Shown here: positions 54,280 through 64,000 of the stretch, piece by piece | Position numbering within the stretch: position 1 is the stretch's first letter | Layout of the letters: every line of letters starts with the position of its first letter | Assembly: GCA_004794785.1 (NCBI GenBank) | Contig: SJOL01006402.1 | Coordinates: 289,162 to 353,161, forward strand | DNA: 64,000 nucleotides | From: Opisthorchis felineus | Lineage: Eukaryota > Platyhelminthes > Trematoda > Opisthorchiida > Opisthorchiidae | Direction: 5' to 3' | The notes under the pieces: generated by a model | Database searches by the model: none | What the model saw: only the letters and a program-made list of their open reading frames with translations | Told to the model about the DNA's origin: nothing | Program-made: the position numbers and the translations under genes

Positions 54280-54740
54280 CCTAATAATTTCTCAATAATC
54301 TAAGATGAATTTAACCCGGTTAATCTCTTACCCCCATCCGAACTTAGTGCAGTAACGGTATTTTCCTCAGCTTAATTCTCGGTCTGAGCCTCCCATGCTA
54401 CCGTTCACATCAAAACAACCACCAAAGGTGCACGAGGTATATTAGCGCCCGAAACACAGTCGAGAACATTCGAACAGCGCTTCGTATATGTAGCGTAAGC
54501 GGCGAAGGCGTTCCGGAAATTCTGACGTCTTCTGGATGCGACATTGGCAAACGGAATTCGGCCAATACTGGGCCATGATTGGCTGTTGGGTCCGGACTTT
54601 TGACCAATCAGATGTCGGCTTAATGCCGGACCGGCAAGCGTCCAGAAATTTTGGCCAATCTTGCGCGGAACAGACACCTCGGCCGTAGCAGCACCTGACT
54701 GCGAGGGTTAAAGCGGAAGCCGTCTGGAATTTAGGTATAA
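54280..54740. other. Unassigned stretch
   Basis: Short open frames only. 54570-54660 has repeated GGCCAAT and CCGGAC motifs. No recognised element. Confidence 0.3.
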
Positions 54741-54745
54741 AAAGT

Positions 54746-56000
54746 CAGCACCCAGCACATATGCCACCGGTGGCCATCGATGGCCAAGGGTGGCAGATAG
54801 GGGTAGCACGTTAAGCTTACCACCGGTAGCTAAGGTCGGCCAAAGGTGGCAACACAAAAACAAATTTTCGTGCAACTTTTTAGGCTTTTTTCCAAAAAAT
54901 TTTCCGAACCCATTGCACATGGTTGCAGTTCTAAATTAGCTGACGCATATGTACCGGCTAACTGATTGCGTCCCGGAATAATTAGTCTCACCACCTAACC
55001 TCGCAGCGTCTGAAGTATAACGGAACGTCCCACCTTATTACCAACCGCGTCATGCTTGAGACAACAGGCTGCATGGTCAAAGGATAACGAGATAAGTGCA
55101 AAAACATAAATGTATTAACAATAATAGAATAACGACTGATTTTTGTCAATCTACCTCAAATTTTCTGTTTCCAGGGGTTAGAACAAACGCTTCTTTGAAC
55201 CAAGGTTGATTTGTTTTCTCGATAAAAACCGCTGTGACAGTCGAGTGTGTAGCCACAGAGTACATAGCATCTAAAGCGGCAAGTGTCAGTATAGAACAAT
55301 TATCTTACCCTTTATTAGCCTTCGTAAATCTGTGCATGACATAGGTCCTTTTTATCTTCGCCTTTTGACCAACCCAGATGGTCTGTGAACTCAGGGGCAA
55401 AAAGAGCACGCAGCGATGTCAATCAAACCTGCAAGTACAACAAGTCCTACGCAAAGTAGAGCGTCTAAACTCTGTTGCTTTCCAGAGGCCGGAATATTAC
55501 CGAAATATTACAACTATGTCAGTGATCCCATACACTGCCGCCTCCAATGAGTAAACAGACCCGAGATGATTCACACTTCCTGTAATGATAACGCCTTTGC
55601 CTCTCCGCCGCACCACGTTCATAATTCTGGGGATACTTAAGGTGAACAAAAACCGTTACCTGAGTGCAATACATTTACTTTACACTGATCGACGACCGTC
55701 CAAAAATGAACAAAATAGCTGAACAATTGAGAGGACGATGCCTAAGTTTGTGGAACCCGACTTAGCGCAATACACGACATATTAGACCGATTGTGCATTC
55801 AAACAAACTACCTTCAAAGATGACTTTAAATAGCGCTCCAATATCCAGCTTATCCTGTTATCCTGGTTTTCAGAAGGCTTTTACGCAACAGATACTATGT
55901 TTGGCTTGTATTCATAAACGGAAACAGTAGCAATAACGTTGTAAAACTTAGCCACCTTTGGACACCCTTGGTCACCGGTGGCCATGTGTTTACTGGGTAC
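54746..56000. mobile_element. Inverted-repeat-bounded unit (possible MITE-like element)
   Basis: The left end (54746-54810: GCACCCAGCACATATGCCAC, CGGTGGCC, AAGGGTGGC) is matched by the reverse complement of the right end (56000-55945: GTACCCAGTAAACACATGGC, CACCGGTGACC, AAGGGTG). Both ends hold the palindrome CCACCGGTGG or a close form. The ~1.1 kb between is AT-rich, without an open frame above 60 codons or any transposase. Such imperfect ~60-bp inverted ends suggest a non-autonomous DNA element, though no target duplication was established. Confidence 0.4.
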
Positions 56001-56899
56001 TAACCTCAAAAGATCTTATCCACGTTGCAGCCTTTAATGTCCGTACTCTATGTCAACTTGGGCAACAGGCATCCCTTGCTGAAACCTTGCTTTCCCTCTC
56101 TATCGATGTATGTTGTGTCTCCGAAACACGCATACAAAACCCCACTTCAGTCGTGCTCCTCAAGCCGCTTAGGACGAGCCCAGATGTTCCACATTTCACT
56201 CTTCGGGCATCCGGTGATCCTGACGCAATGGCTCGTGGTATCTACGGTGTGGCAGTTGCACTCAGACCCAAGGTTGAAATTGCCTTACTGGACTGTATCC
56301 CAGTAAACAGTCACCTGTGCGCTTTGCGGTTGTCTGGTTTAATTAAGATTAACGCAGGTCGATGCGGTAAACGGTGTTGGTTTGTCGTATCAGCATACGC
56401 CCCAACAGACTGCAGTTCTGGGACTGAGAAGGGCGAGTTTTATCAAGATCTGTCACGACTGCTTCAGTCGGCAAGACGGACGGATACAGTAATCCTGGCA
56501 TGTGATATGAATGCTCAGGTTGAACGACTAAGTCCGGAAGAATTGCAGTTGGGTGGTAGATTTGGAATCGATGCTGAGCGTACGGATAATGGAGAGCGGC
56601 TTCTTCAGTTGTGTGCAGATCATCGTCTGTTCCTGGCCAGTACGAACTTCCAACACAAACGCTCACATCGAGTTACTCTGAGGCCACCTACCACAAGACT
56701 GTCATGGACTCATGCCATGGGCCATGTGCTATCAGTTTCCGATAGAGAGCTTCAGTTAAGGACTGTCGTTCCTTCTGGGGTACGTAACTTGACTCTGATC
56801 ACGCCATCGTGCGGACCCGAGTGGCACTTCGCTTTCCGTCAGCATTACGCGTGTCAAAGGAGAGCAGTTCCATTCATCAAGTTCGACAAGTTTCAGTAG
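55958..56899 (+). pseudogene. LINE ORF2 endonuclease domain
   Basis: A 313-codon frame. From residue ~19: LIHVAAFNVRTLCQLGQQAS, VCCVSETRIQNP (catalytic Glu in SETR), CWFVVSAYAPTDCSSGTEKG, VILACDMNAQVERLSPEEL (Asp and Asn of the D-N pair) and RTDNGERLLQLCADHRLFLA. The first ~18 residues come from the inverted-repeat unit next door, so the true start is uncertain. Near 56745 the frame shifts and the last catalytic motif, LDSDHAIVRTRVALRF, is read in another frame (~56790-56840). Confidence 0.85.
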
Positions 56900-57425
56900 T
56901 TGAAGAGTATCGAGCCAATCTGGCTAGAAAGCTACCGGAAACCAACTGTCATGCGGACGAAGAAGATTGCTTGGAGATTGAATGGAGGCGTGTTAAACAA
57001 GCAATGCTCTCAGCTTTCAGAACTGTTTGTCCAGCCCATCTGACTCGACTTAACAAACACTGGATATCCTCGAGATCAGCAGATCTTATTGCTGCCAGAA
57101 AGGCCATACCAGCAACTAGCGACTATGATGGTGCACTCAGATCCCTCAAACACCGGATAATCAGGAGCTTGAAGAATGACAGAACGCTGGCGGATTTCGA
57201 AGGCCCAGGAGATGGAGAAGGCTTTCGCTGCAGGCAACAGCAGCGCCCTGTTTCAACTGATTTGACCAACGGGTCAAAAGAAGGCAGGTGTCAGTGAGAC
57301 AATATGCGAAAAAGACGGAACAGCAATTCACTCCCTCAATCGCCGCCTTGAGCGGTGGGCTAAGTACTTCCAAGAACAGTTCAACTGCTCTCCTTCAACA
57401 AAACCGCGCTCTTCAGAGAAGGTGG
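56740..57425 (+). pseudogene. LINE ORF2 linker between endonuclease and RT
   Basis: After the SDH motif this frame has EEYRANLARKLPETNCHADE, WRRVKQAMLSAFRTVCP, HWISSRSADLIAARKAIPAT and, in another frame after ~57165, VSETICEKDGTAIHSLNRRL and ERWAKYFQEQFNCS. This is the usual thumb-like connection of RTE-type ORF2. It ends at a deletion: the APGPDG block that starts the RT in such proteins is missing here, although it is kept at 53735. Confidence 0.75.
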
Positions 57426-58194
57426 CGAGGTCCTGATGGACAGTCTGCTAAGCATACTGCAGAAGATTTGGAACGAAAACAGAATACCAGCCGAATGGAG
57501 CTCCTCGATCGTCATCCCACATTTCAAAAAGGGAGCAAGAACGTCATGTAAAAACCATCGTGGCATCAGCCTGCTATCCGTCGCATCTAAGGTGCTCTTT
57601 GGCATTACTTTGCGCAGGTTGATGGATTATCGGGAGAGACAGATTCGTGAGAATCAAGCTGGGTTTCGCCTTTGTCGAGGATGCATCGACCATGTCTTTA
57701 CCTTGAGACAAATTCTTGAACAGTGCCAATCCTTCAGACGTCCCACGTTGGTCGTTTTTCTGGATTTGAAAGCTGCTTTTGATTCTGTCGATCGTCAAGA
57801 GCTTTGGCAGTGTCTGACGATCAAAGGTGTCCCTTCCAAATTTCTATCGCTTTTGAGGGTACTATATGCGAACTCCTGTGGGCGCGTACGAGTATACAAG
57901 ATGCTCTCGCCTGAGTTCACCACGTCCAGTGGTGTAAAACAAGGCTGTCCACTTTCCCCTTTCCTCCTCAACTTTGTTACTGATATGCTGCTTGAAATTT
58001 CTCTGCCTGTCTCTGAAACCTCGGGAGTCGAAATGCTCCCGGGACGTTCCCTCACAGACATTGAGTATGCAGATGATATTTCTCTCCTTGGTTCAGATCC
58101 TTCCCAAATTCAAACGATTTTAAATAACCTAAATAACTCTGCCGCACGGTTTGGCATGCGCTTCACACATGCAAAGTGTAAAGTGCTGCTGTAA
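57426..58194 (+). pseudogene. LINE reverse transcriptase domain
   Basis: A 252-codon frame with IWNENRIPAEWSSSIVIPHF, NHRGISLLSVASKVLFGI, ENQAGFRLCRGCIDHVFTLR, VVFLDLKAAFDSVDRQELWQ (first catalytic Asp), TSSGVKQGCPLSPFLLNFVT and IEYADDISLLGS (catalytic YADD box intact, ~58063-58098). The enzyme copies LINE RNA at the nick made by the endonuclease. The domain itself looks sound, but the upstream deletion and the frameshift near 58190 break the protein. Confidence 0.85.
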
Positions 58195-58760
58195 GACGGT
58201 GGGATCAAACCCACACCTCATGCTTGCAGGCGAGCCAATCGAAGTGGTAAATAAACTTGTTCACCTTGGAAGTTGTATAAGTTCCGGTGGACTACCTGAA
58301 GATGCGATTATTTCTCGAATCAAAAAGGCCAAGACAGCTTTTGCCAACCTCCGGCACCTATGGCGCCGACGTGACGCCAGTTTGTTTGTCAAGGGAAGAG
58401 TTTACACTACGGTGGTGCGATCCATACTGCTTTATGGATCAGAACCATGGCCTCTACGCGCAGAGGACATACGGAAGATGTCAGTGTTTGACCATCGGTG
58501 TCTCCGAAGCGTTGGTCAGGTCTGGTGTGAACAGCGGATGCTGAGCTAAGCCAGATGGTCTTAGGAAGAATGAACTCTCCCGCGATAGATGAATTACTCA
58601 CGCTCCATAGGTTACGCTGGTTATGACATGTACTCTGCATGCCAGAAGACCGCCTGCCTCGCAGAGCTCTTTTCGCCCAGCCCTGTGCTGAGTGGAAGCA
58701 ACCTAGAGGGGGACAGTGTATGACCTGACAACGAAGCACGAAAACACTAACCAGTAAACT
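58195..58760 (+). pseudogene. LINE ORF2 C-terminal region
   Basis: After the frameshift: LAGEPIEVVNKLVHLGSCIS, ISRIKKAKTAFANLRHLWRR, VYTTVVRSILLYGSEPWPLR and FDHRCLRSVGQVWCEQRM to about 58545. The last part (LHRLRWL and HVLCMPEDRLPRRALFAQP, ~58600-58670) follows in another frame with a stop inside. These blocks match the LINE relics at 512 and 52420. Confidence 0.75.
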
Positions 58761-59356
58761 TAGTCGGGTCGGCAACTGCCGCTTCCCTGTTTGGGGACCG
58801 CGGGACTCAAATCACCAATGGTTAATGACACTGGCAGAAATGGCCCAACCGCACAGTCAGTGGCACTCGTGCATCAAAGCTATCGCCTTCAATGCGTAGC
58901 TACCCAAATTCCGAACAAACTGAACGTGCCTTCGCCTCCAAGGCTTGGTTGTATGTTGCACACTTCCGTTTTCCGGCGATCGAAACTGTAGCAGCTGGAA
59001 CCAGTGTGCCTATGGTTCACGCTTTATAGCTGATAAATTGAAATTGACATTGCTGTCGGTGCTTGTCGCCTTCCAGGATGGGGACCGCGTGATCCCCACT
59101 GCGCCTGGTTGGGGATGCTGCAATATGATGCTGCTGGTCGATGTCAGTAACGTTCTTGTTGTCAGTTTCTTTCCATATTGCCTGAATGAGTGTCTGGAAG
59201 TGTAGGCACCTGGATATGATTGTGGTAAGCTAGCACTAAATCCCCTCTCCGCCCACTTTTATTCTTTTCTTCACAATAAGGTCTTCAATCGTGGTTGTAC
59301 GGCGGTTAAGCACTGTTATTCATTACTAATGTTATGCTGCCGATGATGATGATGTG
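58761..59356 (+). repeat. LINE 3' UTR with GAT tail
   Basis: The sequence TGGTCGATGTCAGTAACGTT, TCAGTTTCTTTCCATATTGC, GGTTGTACGGCGGTTAAG and ATGTTATGCTGCCGATGATG parallels 52865-53098, differing in many positions but in the same order. The tail of GAT repeats marks the 3' end of the family. Open frames inside (58791-58991, 58945-59205) are not genes. Confidence 0.7.
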
Positions 59357-59462
59357 TACTCTCCAAAATTTCGTTTCCCCCCTGGCTAAGTTTCTGTTGC
59401 AGCAGTGACGTCAACTTCGCCAGTTGCCTCTCCTATCTCATTGCATTCTTTGGAAACCATTC

Positions 59463-59937
59463 TGTGGTGGTTAACGGCCCTATGGAGTCTCTAGTGAACA
59501 GAACAAATTACTACTGTAAGTCAGATACAATGTCACAAGGAGAAAAGTCCAAGTAAATCTTGACTCACAGTTCACAATAGGAGATTCCGTCGTTCCGTAT
59601 TCCGTTGAACCACCACATCAAGAAGAAAAAGTTCTACTTTCCTGGTATTCCAAACCTCCGATGATTGTAGTATTAATCCACAGATGTGAATAGATTAGTC
59701 CAGTGTTTGTAGCTAAAATTTTGTTCACGTTTGGAGTTAGTAGCAGCCAATGATAGTCAACCGGCAGTCACAACCACAGTCACTCGGCAGAAGTCCCAAA
59801 GTCACGTTGGACCCAAAAAGCGGGCGGTTGTTGTTGTATTTCAGTAAACAAACTTTTTGTACAGTAATGTGACCGATATTCATAGGGAGAAAGGGGATGA
59901 TATTGAGCATGAAAAATAGCAGTTTACAAGTGCTACA
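59463..59937 (-). repeat. 3' LTR of the minus-strand gypsy element
   Basis: 475 bp with TG...CA ends: TGTAGCACTTGT at 59937 and ACCACCACA at 59463 (minus strand). Bases 59480-59543 are identical to 63934-63997 at the window end; the first ~12 bases of the plus-strand side differ at three places. It follows a polypurine tract. Confidence 0.8.
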
Positions 59938-59940
59938 GAA

Positions 59941-59949
59941 CTCCCCCTT
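59941..59949 (-). other. Polypurine tract
   Basis: AAGGGGGAG on the minus strand, three bases upstream of the 3' LTR start. It primes plus-strand DNA synthesis in LTR retrotransposons. Confidence 0.7.
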
Positions 59950-60001
59950 AGAGCGTCAAATGGATGAGCATGACGCTCGAAAAGGAAGTGTGTCACAATA
60001 G

Positions 60002-61024
60002 TTAGTCTTTGAAACGAACAGGAAGTTTGTGTTGTCGACCAGACCTTGTAAGTGAGGGTGTGTGTGCTGTGTTGGTCGAAGGAGGATTCGTGTGACTATG
60101 CGACTGTGTAACGGAGGGGGTTGTGATATGCTCATCATCGGGAGTTGGTCGTATGTGTACGTAAGCAACCTTTAATCGATCGATGCTAACTGTGTCTTTG
60201 CGGCCGTTACGATCAATAACGAAAGATTTGCCTTTTCGGTAAATCACTCTGAAAGGTCCTTCGTATGGTGGTTGTAAAGGTTTTCTGACCGAATCGACGC
60301 GCACAAAAACAAATTCACATGTAGCAAGATCGGGATGTACCTGGATGGGCTTGGAGGTTTGTCGAGTCGGTGAAGGACGGATATCACGTATGTATTGGCG
60401 AAGCCGGAAGGCGTAGGAATTAGGATCCGAGTCAACAATTATTTCACCTGGAAGGCGTAAGGTAGTGCCGAAGACGAATTCGGAGGCTGTGCAGCCCAAA
60501 TCTTCTTTAACAGTATTGCGTATACTGAGAAGAATGAGCGGGAGACGCTCCGACCAGTGTGTGCTAGAGGAGGCGATCAGCGATGCCTTGAGTTGCCGAT
60601 GGAAGCGTTCGACCATGCGGTTGGCAGCCGGATGGTATGCGGTGGTTCGGAATTGATCGGGACTTAGTAACCGTTTGAGGTCGTGGAAAAGTGTTGATGT
60701 GAATTGTGGACCTCGGTCAGTGGTAATGGTAGCGGGTACTCCGAATGGGGCAATCCAGTTGTCAACAAAGGCCCTAGCAACATTTTCGGCAGGTGTGTCG
60801 TTGATCGGAATGGCCATGGGCCAGCGTGTGAAACGGTCGACACAAGTGAGGATATGCGTGAAACCTCTGGACGGTGGCAACGGTCCAACAAGGTCGATGT
60901 GGACGTTTCGAAAGCGTGAGTCAGGCAGCTGAAAAACGCCAGTTGGAGAGATAGTATGTCGGTGAATCTTGCTCTTCTGACAGTCGAGACACTTCTTAGC
61001 CCAAGTGCAGATCTCCTTTTGCAT
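60002..61024 (-). pseudogene. Gypsy integrase
   Basis: A 340-codon frame. It starts after a TAG and holds CLDCQKSKIHRHTISPTG (CxxC of the zinc site), FRNVHIDLVGPLPPSRGFTH (first Asp), ATITTDRGPQFTSTLFHDL (second Asp) and NRMVERFHRQLKASLIAS (Glu), so the catalytic triad is intact. The C-terminal part includes FVRVDSVRKPLQPPYEGPFR, the GPY/F module of gypsy integrases, and a tail rich in Thr, Ser and Pro. It is open to its natural stop at 60002. It is not translatable with the rest because of the TAG at 61028-61030. Confidence 0.85.
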
Positions 61025-61030
61025 GTTTGG

Positions 61031-61441
61031 CTAAACGTATATTTGTGACACGAGTTTGGCAGTCGCCCGTATGCTCGGATGAGAGAGTGCGTGAAAGTGG
61101 TCAAATACGGAGCGTCTATATTTTTCAGGAACAAAAGGCCTTGGGTGTCCTGTGGATATGTCACACACGATAATACTGTCAGGGTTGAGAAGCGGTAATT
61201 TGATAAATTTGAGAGACGTAGGGCTGGAAAAATTCGGAGATTCGGGTTCCGATAGCTGAGCGAAGGCAATGGCTTGTAGATCAATATGAGTCGTTGCGAT
61301 GTGGTTTACCTCAATGCGGGAGAGGGCGTCTGTAACAACATTGTCTGAACCGTCGATATAGTGTATGTCGGTTGTAAACTGCGAAATGAAATCCAGGTGT
61401 CGGTTCTCTCTCGGTGAGTGTTTGTCTAAAGATGTTCTCAA
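61031..61441 (-). pseudogene. Gypsy RNase H end and integrase zinc N-terminus
   Basis: ENRHLDFISQFTTDIHYIDG and NVVTDALSRIEV are the end of RNase H. DHFHALSHPSIRATAKLVSQ gives the two zinc-binding His of integrase. The frame ends IYV followed by TAG, where gypsy elements have YWP or VWP: a Trp-to-stop change (TGG to TAG) is the simplest explanation. It is in the same frame as RT upstream and integrase downstream. Confidence 0.8.
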
Positions 61442-61468
61442 GGTAAAGACGAGAGGTTTGTGGTCTGT

Positions 61469-62446
61469 TTAAATGGCGAATTTTCTACCCTCGAGGATGT
61501 GTCGAAAATGCCTGACAGCTAAGTAGATCGCTAGGGGCTCTCTACTAAAGGTGCTGTAGCGGGTTTGTGCAGGTTGCAGTCTGCGAGAGAAGAAACGGAG
61601 AGTTTGAGCGTTGTTGTTGACCACCTGTTGAAGAACTGCACCGACAGCTGTCTGTGATGCGTCCGTTTTTAATATGAGGTGACAATCAGAACTGGGGTTC
61701 AAATGGCCCAGGGTGGTGACTTTCACAAGAGCGGCTTTGATAGAGTTGAAAGCAGTGATAGCTTCGTCGGTGAATTGCAACTGTTTGTTGTTTGCTTTGA
61801 GCAAGTCGGTTAGCGGCGCTAGGATCTCTGAGTAACGTGAAATGAATCTGCCGTAGTAGTTGACCATACCCAAAAATCGACGAAGGCTTCGGGTTGATTG
61901 AGGTCGGGGATAGTCCGAAATGGTAGTGGTTTTATCTGGCAGTGGCCGGATCCCTTCGGAGTTAATACGATGGCCGAGGAAATCAAGCTGGTCTGCTGTG
62001 AAAACGCACTTGTCTGGGCTAATCGTGATACCATATTGTTGGAAACGTTCGAAGACAGTTTGCAAGTGTAATTTGTGTTCTTCGATTGTTTCGCTTGCCA
62101 CCAAGACGTCGTCGATGTAGACGAAAACATGGTCTAAAACACGCGGTACCTGATCTATGAAGCGTTGAAACGTTTGAGCGGCGTTCCGCACACCGAAATG
62201 CAGGCGTGTGAATTCGAATAGACCAAACGGTGTAGTAATTGCTGTTTTTGGAATGTCGTCGGGGGCAACTGGTATATGGTAATACGCACGGACAAGGTCG
62301 ATTTTGGAGAAAACCGTTTTGCCCTGCAATTGCAGTGCAAAATCGTGGATATGCGGTATTCGGTAACGGTCAGGAACGGTACGACAGTTGAGCGCTCGGT
62401 GGTAGCCGCACGGTCGCCAGTCACCAGTGGATTTTTTAGGGACCAA
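61469..62446 (-). pseudogene. Gypsy reverse transcriptase-RNase H
   Basis: A 325-codon frame: [40 protein letters not shown] (first Asp), [40 protein letters not shown] (YIDD box intact), [35 protein letters not shown] and [18 protein letters not shown] (RNase H, first Asp). It ends KFAI then TAA in the place of the Tyr codon of the usual FxIYTDHKPL motif, and TDHKPLVF continues in the same frame. The RT domain itself appears intact. Confidence 0.9.
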
Positions 62447-62485
62447 ATGTAGGGGGAGAAGCCCAACATGAATTTGAAGGACGAA

Positions 62486-62986
62486 TCATTCCGAGTTGCA
62501 GACCGAATAGGACGGCTTAAGCAAACTGGGAAACTTTTTAATTAAACCGTCGAAAACCGGAGTGTTTGAAATACGGGAGACGTGAATACCGAGTGGGTAT
62601 GATGAGGCGTTGACCTGCATTGATGGGACGGAAAGCGACGTTCGAGAATCCAGAAGCTTTTGCTGTTTGATATCGACGACTAGTGAAAAGTTGGTAAGAA
62701 AATCAGCACCGATGATTGGGACTTGGACGTCGGCGACAGTGAAAATCCAGGGGAATGCACGGCGAAGACCAAGGTCAAGCGTCAGTGACTTATCACCAAA
62801 GGTAGCTATGCGGGTGCGGTTAGCCGCCTGTAATGTCATCAACGGGTTAGAGGAATGGCGTTTAAAGTTTCCGGCAGGAATAACGCTTAGTTCTGCACCG
62901 GTGTCGACGAGGAATCGCATTCCGGTGGTCCTATCCGTAACGTAATAAAGGCGACTAGGAGATTGGCCAGTGGCAGCTGTCGCCAC
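62486..62986 (-). pseudogene. Gypsy aspartic protease
   Basis: SRLYYVTDRTTGMRFLVDTG then AELSVIP has the catalytic DTG; FTVADVQVPIIGADFLTNFS is the C-terminal IIGxDFL element. The frame overlaps the end of gag in a different frame. After SYSVCNSE it stops at 62486, and the ~80-residue bridge to the RT (GPPVxARxRRL to IRPSNSxWAS) is largely deleted: [10 protein letters not shown] follows at once in a shifted frame. Confidence 0.85.
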
Positions 62987-62994
62987 TACTGACT

Positions 62995-63810
62995 GGCCAG
63001 TGGGTATCCCTGTTCAGGGGAGACATGAGAGCACGGAGGTGTACAACGTAGAGCCTTGTCCTTGCATTTTGTATGGTACTAACAGAAACGGTTGTCATTT
63101 CGTGATGGAGAGCGCGGTTCACGTGAAACAGATCGGGACTTGTGTGACGTGGTAGTCCGCTTCACTGTGGTAACTACCCTATTAACAATGGCTACGAGCT
63201 GATCGATTTGTGCCTGCATTCGATCAAGGCGTGCCATAACAGGATTGTCAGTGGGCTGAACGTGCTTTTGGGAGGTTGAATCTATTAAACGGTCGGAGAA
63301 ACATTCGTGAATCTTATCCGTGGTCTCAGCGAGTGACGACATAGGAATATCGGACTGGGTAGCCAAAATTTGGTGAGTATTTAGGGGGAGACACTGCAAC
63401 CACAATTGCTTTAAAATCGTGTCGTCGAACGACTTGCCGCAGACCAAGCTTTGCATGTGTCGCAAAGGTTGTGATGGCGTGCGATCGCCCAGTTCGACTC
63501 CTGCAAGCAACTTTTGGAGATTTGCCTCATCAGAGGTGGCTGTCCGTTTAATTATGGCTGCTTTAAGTGTGTTGTATGGATTCGATACCGGCATGGGATC
63601 AATCACATCAATAACCTCTGCAGCAACCTCAGTCGGAAGCTGAAAAACCACTTAATAAAACATGGTCTGTTGTGAGGTAATGTGGCGAAAGTGGAAGTAG
63701 CATTCTAGTTGGATGAACCATACTCTAGGGCTATTACTTCCAAAAGCTAGGAGTTTGACGTGAACAGCGTTTTTAGACAAGTCAGTTTTGAGTTCGTGCC
63801 CGTTAGACAT
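62995..63810 (-). pseudogene. Gypsy gag
   Basis: The start codon at 63810 gives MSNGHELKTDLSKNAVHVKL. The frame continues VWFIQLECYFHFRHITSQQT, stops at TAA (63652-63654), resumes in the same frame with VFQLPTEVAAEVIDVIDPMP and DRTPSQPLRHMQSLVCGKSF, and is stopped again by TAG at 63079-63081, just before YHTKCKDKALRCTPPC, the zinc-finger-like CxYHxxFGxxAxxCxxPC motif. Both stops are explained by single changes from Gln and Trp codons. Capsid-like gag packages the element RNA. Confidence 0.8.
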
Positions 63811-63894
63811 GACTGAACAAGTGAGTTATTGAACTAAGTAAGTGCCTACAAGAGCTATGGGAGTTCTGAGCTACCGGAAAAATAGAACAAGGCA

Positions 63895-63912
63895 AAAAAG
63901 GCGGGCTCACCA
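63895..63912 (-). promoter_or_regulatory. Primer-binding site
   Basis: TGGTGAGCCCGCC on the minus strand begins four bases after the 5' LTR end. It should pair with the 3' end of a host tRNA to start cDNA synthesis; I cannot name the tRNA. Confidence 0.6.
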
Positions 63913-63916
63913 ATTA

Positions 63917-64000
63917 TGTAGTGATTGACGGCCCTATGGAGTCTCTAGTGAACAGAACAAATTACTACTGTAAGTCAGATACAATGTCACAAGGAGAAAA
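63917..64000 (-). repeat. 5' LTR of the gypsy element, cut by the window end
   Basis: Matches 59463-59546 along its full visible length, with three differences in the first 12 bases and none after. The remaining ~390 bp should lie to the right of the window. Confidence 0.8.

Larger units (their letters stand above)
55958..59356 (+). mobile_element. RTE-like LINE, best preserved copy
   Basis: Endonuclease, linker, RT and C-terminal regions occur in order, followed by a ~550-bp 3' UTR and a short GATGATGATGATG tail (59343-59356). There is no ORF1, as expected for RTE. Frameshifts near 56745 and 58190 and a deletion near 57425 disable it. The 3' end matches two other fragments in the window (512-790 and 52400-53098). 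Confidence 0.8.
59463..64000 (-). mobile_element. Ty3/gypsy retrotransposon, nearly complete but disabled
   Basis: On the minus strand: 5' LTR (63917 to beyond the window), primer-binding site (63912-63895), gag (63810-62995), protease (62986-62486), RT-RNase H (62446-61469), spacer (61441-61031), integrase (61024-60002), polypurine tract (59949-59941) and 3' LTR (59937-59463). Pol stays in one frame from the protease to the end, apart from a deletion and frame changes near 62450-62500 and two nonsense codons. The 5' LTR is cut by the window edge. Confidence 0.9.

Noticed and set aside
61466..61471. Programmed read-through at the pol stop codons
   Set aside because: The stops fall inside conserved motifs (RNase H TDHKPL and the integrase zinc region), not at gag-pol junctions, so they are better read as mutations.

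Overview
This is a 64 kb stretch of metazoan (eukaryotic) DNA made almost entirely of decayed transposable elements. The mix of BEL/Pao and Ty3/gypsy LTR retrotransposons with RTE-like and CR1-like LINEs, together with the protein character of the pol relics, fits a parasitic flatworm (cestode or trematode). That assignment is an inference from element content; no host marker gene is present. I see no bacterial operons, rRNA, complete tRNA gene or CRISPR array. No convincing full host gene was found; one weak spliced candidate lies at 19.9-20.5 kb.

Layout. 0-4 kb: pieces of a long, largely non-coding dispersed repeat (called repeat A here) that ends in an array of ~134-bp tandem units, plus a 3' relic of an RTE-like LINE. 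4.07-7.98 kb: a plus-strand Ty3/gypsy relic inserted into that array. 10-11.6 kb: another repeat A copy. 11.6-18.6 kb: a minus-strand BEL/Pao element with a CR1-like LINE 3' end nested in it (14.1-14.8 kb). 21-25.5 kb: a second non-coding repeat (repeat B) in direct orientation, ending in AATAAA plus TTA repeats. 26.2-30 kb: the longest repeat A copy (~3.8 kb). 30.8-36.0 kb: a plus-strand BEL/Pao element with almost identical LTRs but a broken, internally deleted coding region. 36-41 kb: mostly unidentified. 41-46.3 kb: two inverted repeat A pieces and a rearranged CR1-like LINE. 47.1-51 kb: a plus-strand BEL/Pao element related to the 11.6-18.6 kb one. 51.4-54.2 kb: LINE fragments and a tRNA-like SINE head. 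54.7-56.0 kb: a unit bounded by inverted repeats. 55.9-59.4 kb: the best preserved RTE-like LINE. 59.46 kb to the window end: a minus-strand Ty3/gypsy element with an identifiable LTR, primer-binding site and polypurine tract, broken by a few nonsense codons and a deletion.

How the parts relate. Each autonomous element once carried its own gag/protease/RT/RNase H/integrase (LTR elements) or endonuclease/RT (LINEs), and every copy here is broken. The most unusual signals are: (1) repeat A, seen in at least eight pieces, with no recognisable enzyme and a conserved 3' tandem array; (2) two pairs of near-identical inverted blocks ~31 kb apart (9983-10848 with 41150-42015; 17108-18443 with 47985-49334) whose flanks are clearly more diverged, as expected from gene conversion or from assembly with a repeat consensus; (3) two LINE insertions, from different families, with the 5'-inverted structure typical of twin priming. 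All alignments were done by eye, so identities and boundaries are approximate.
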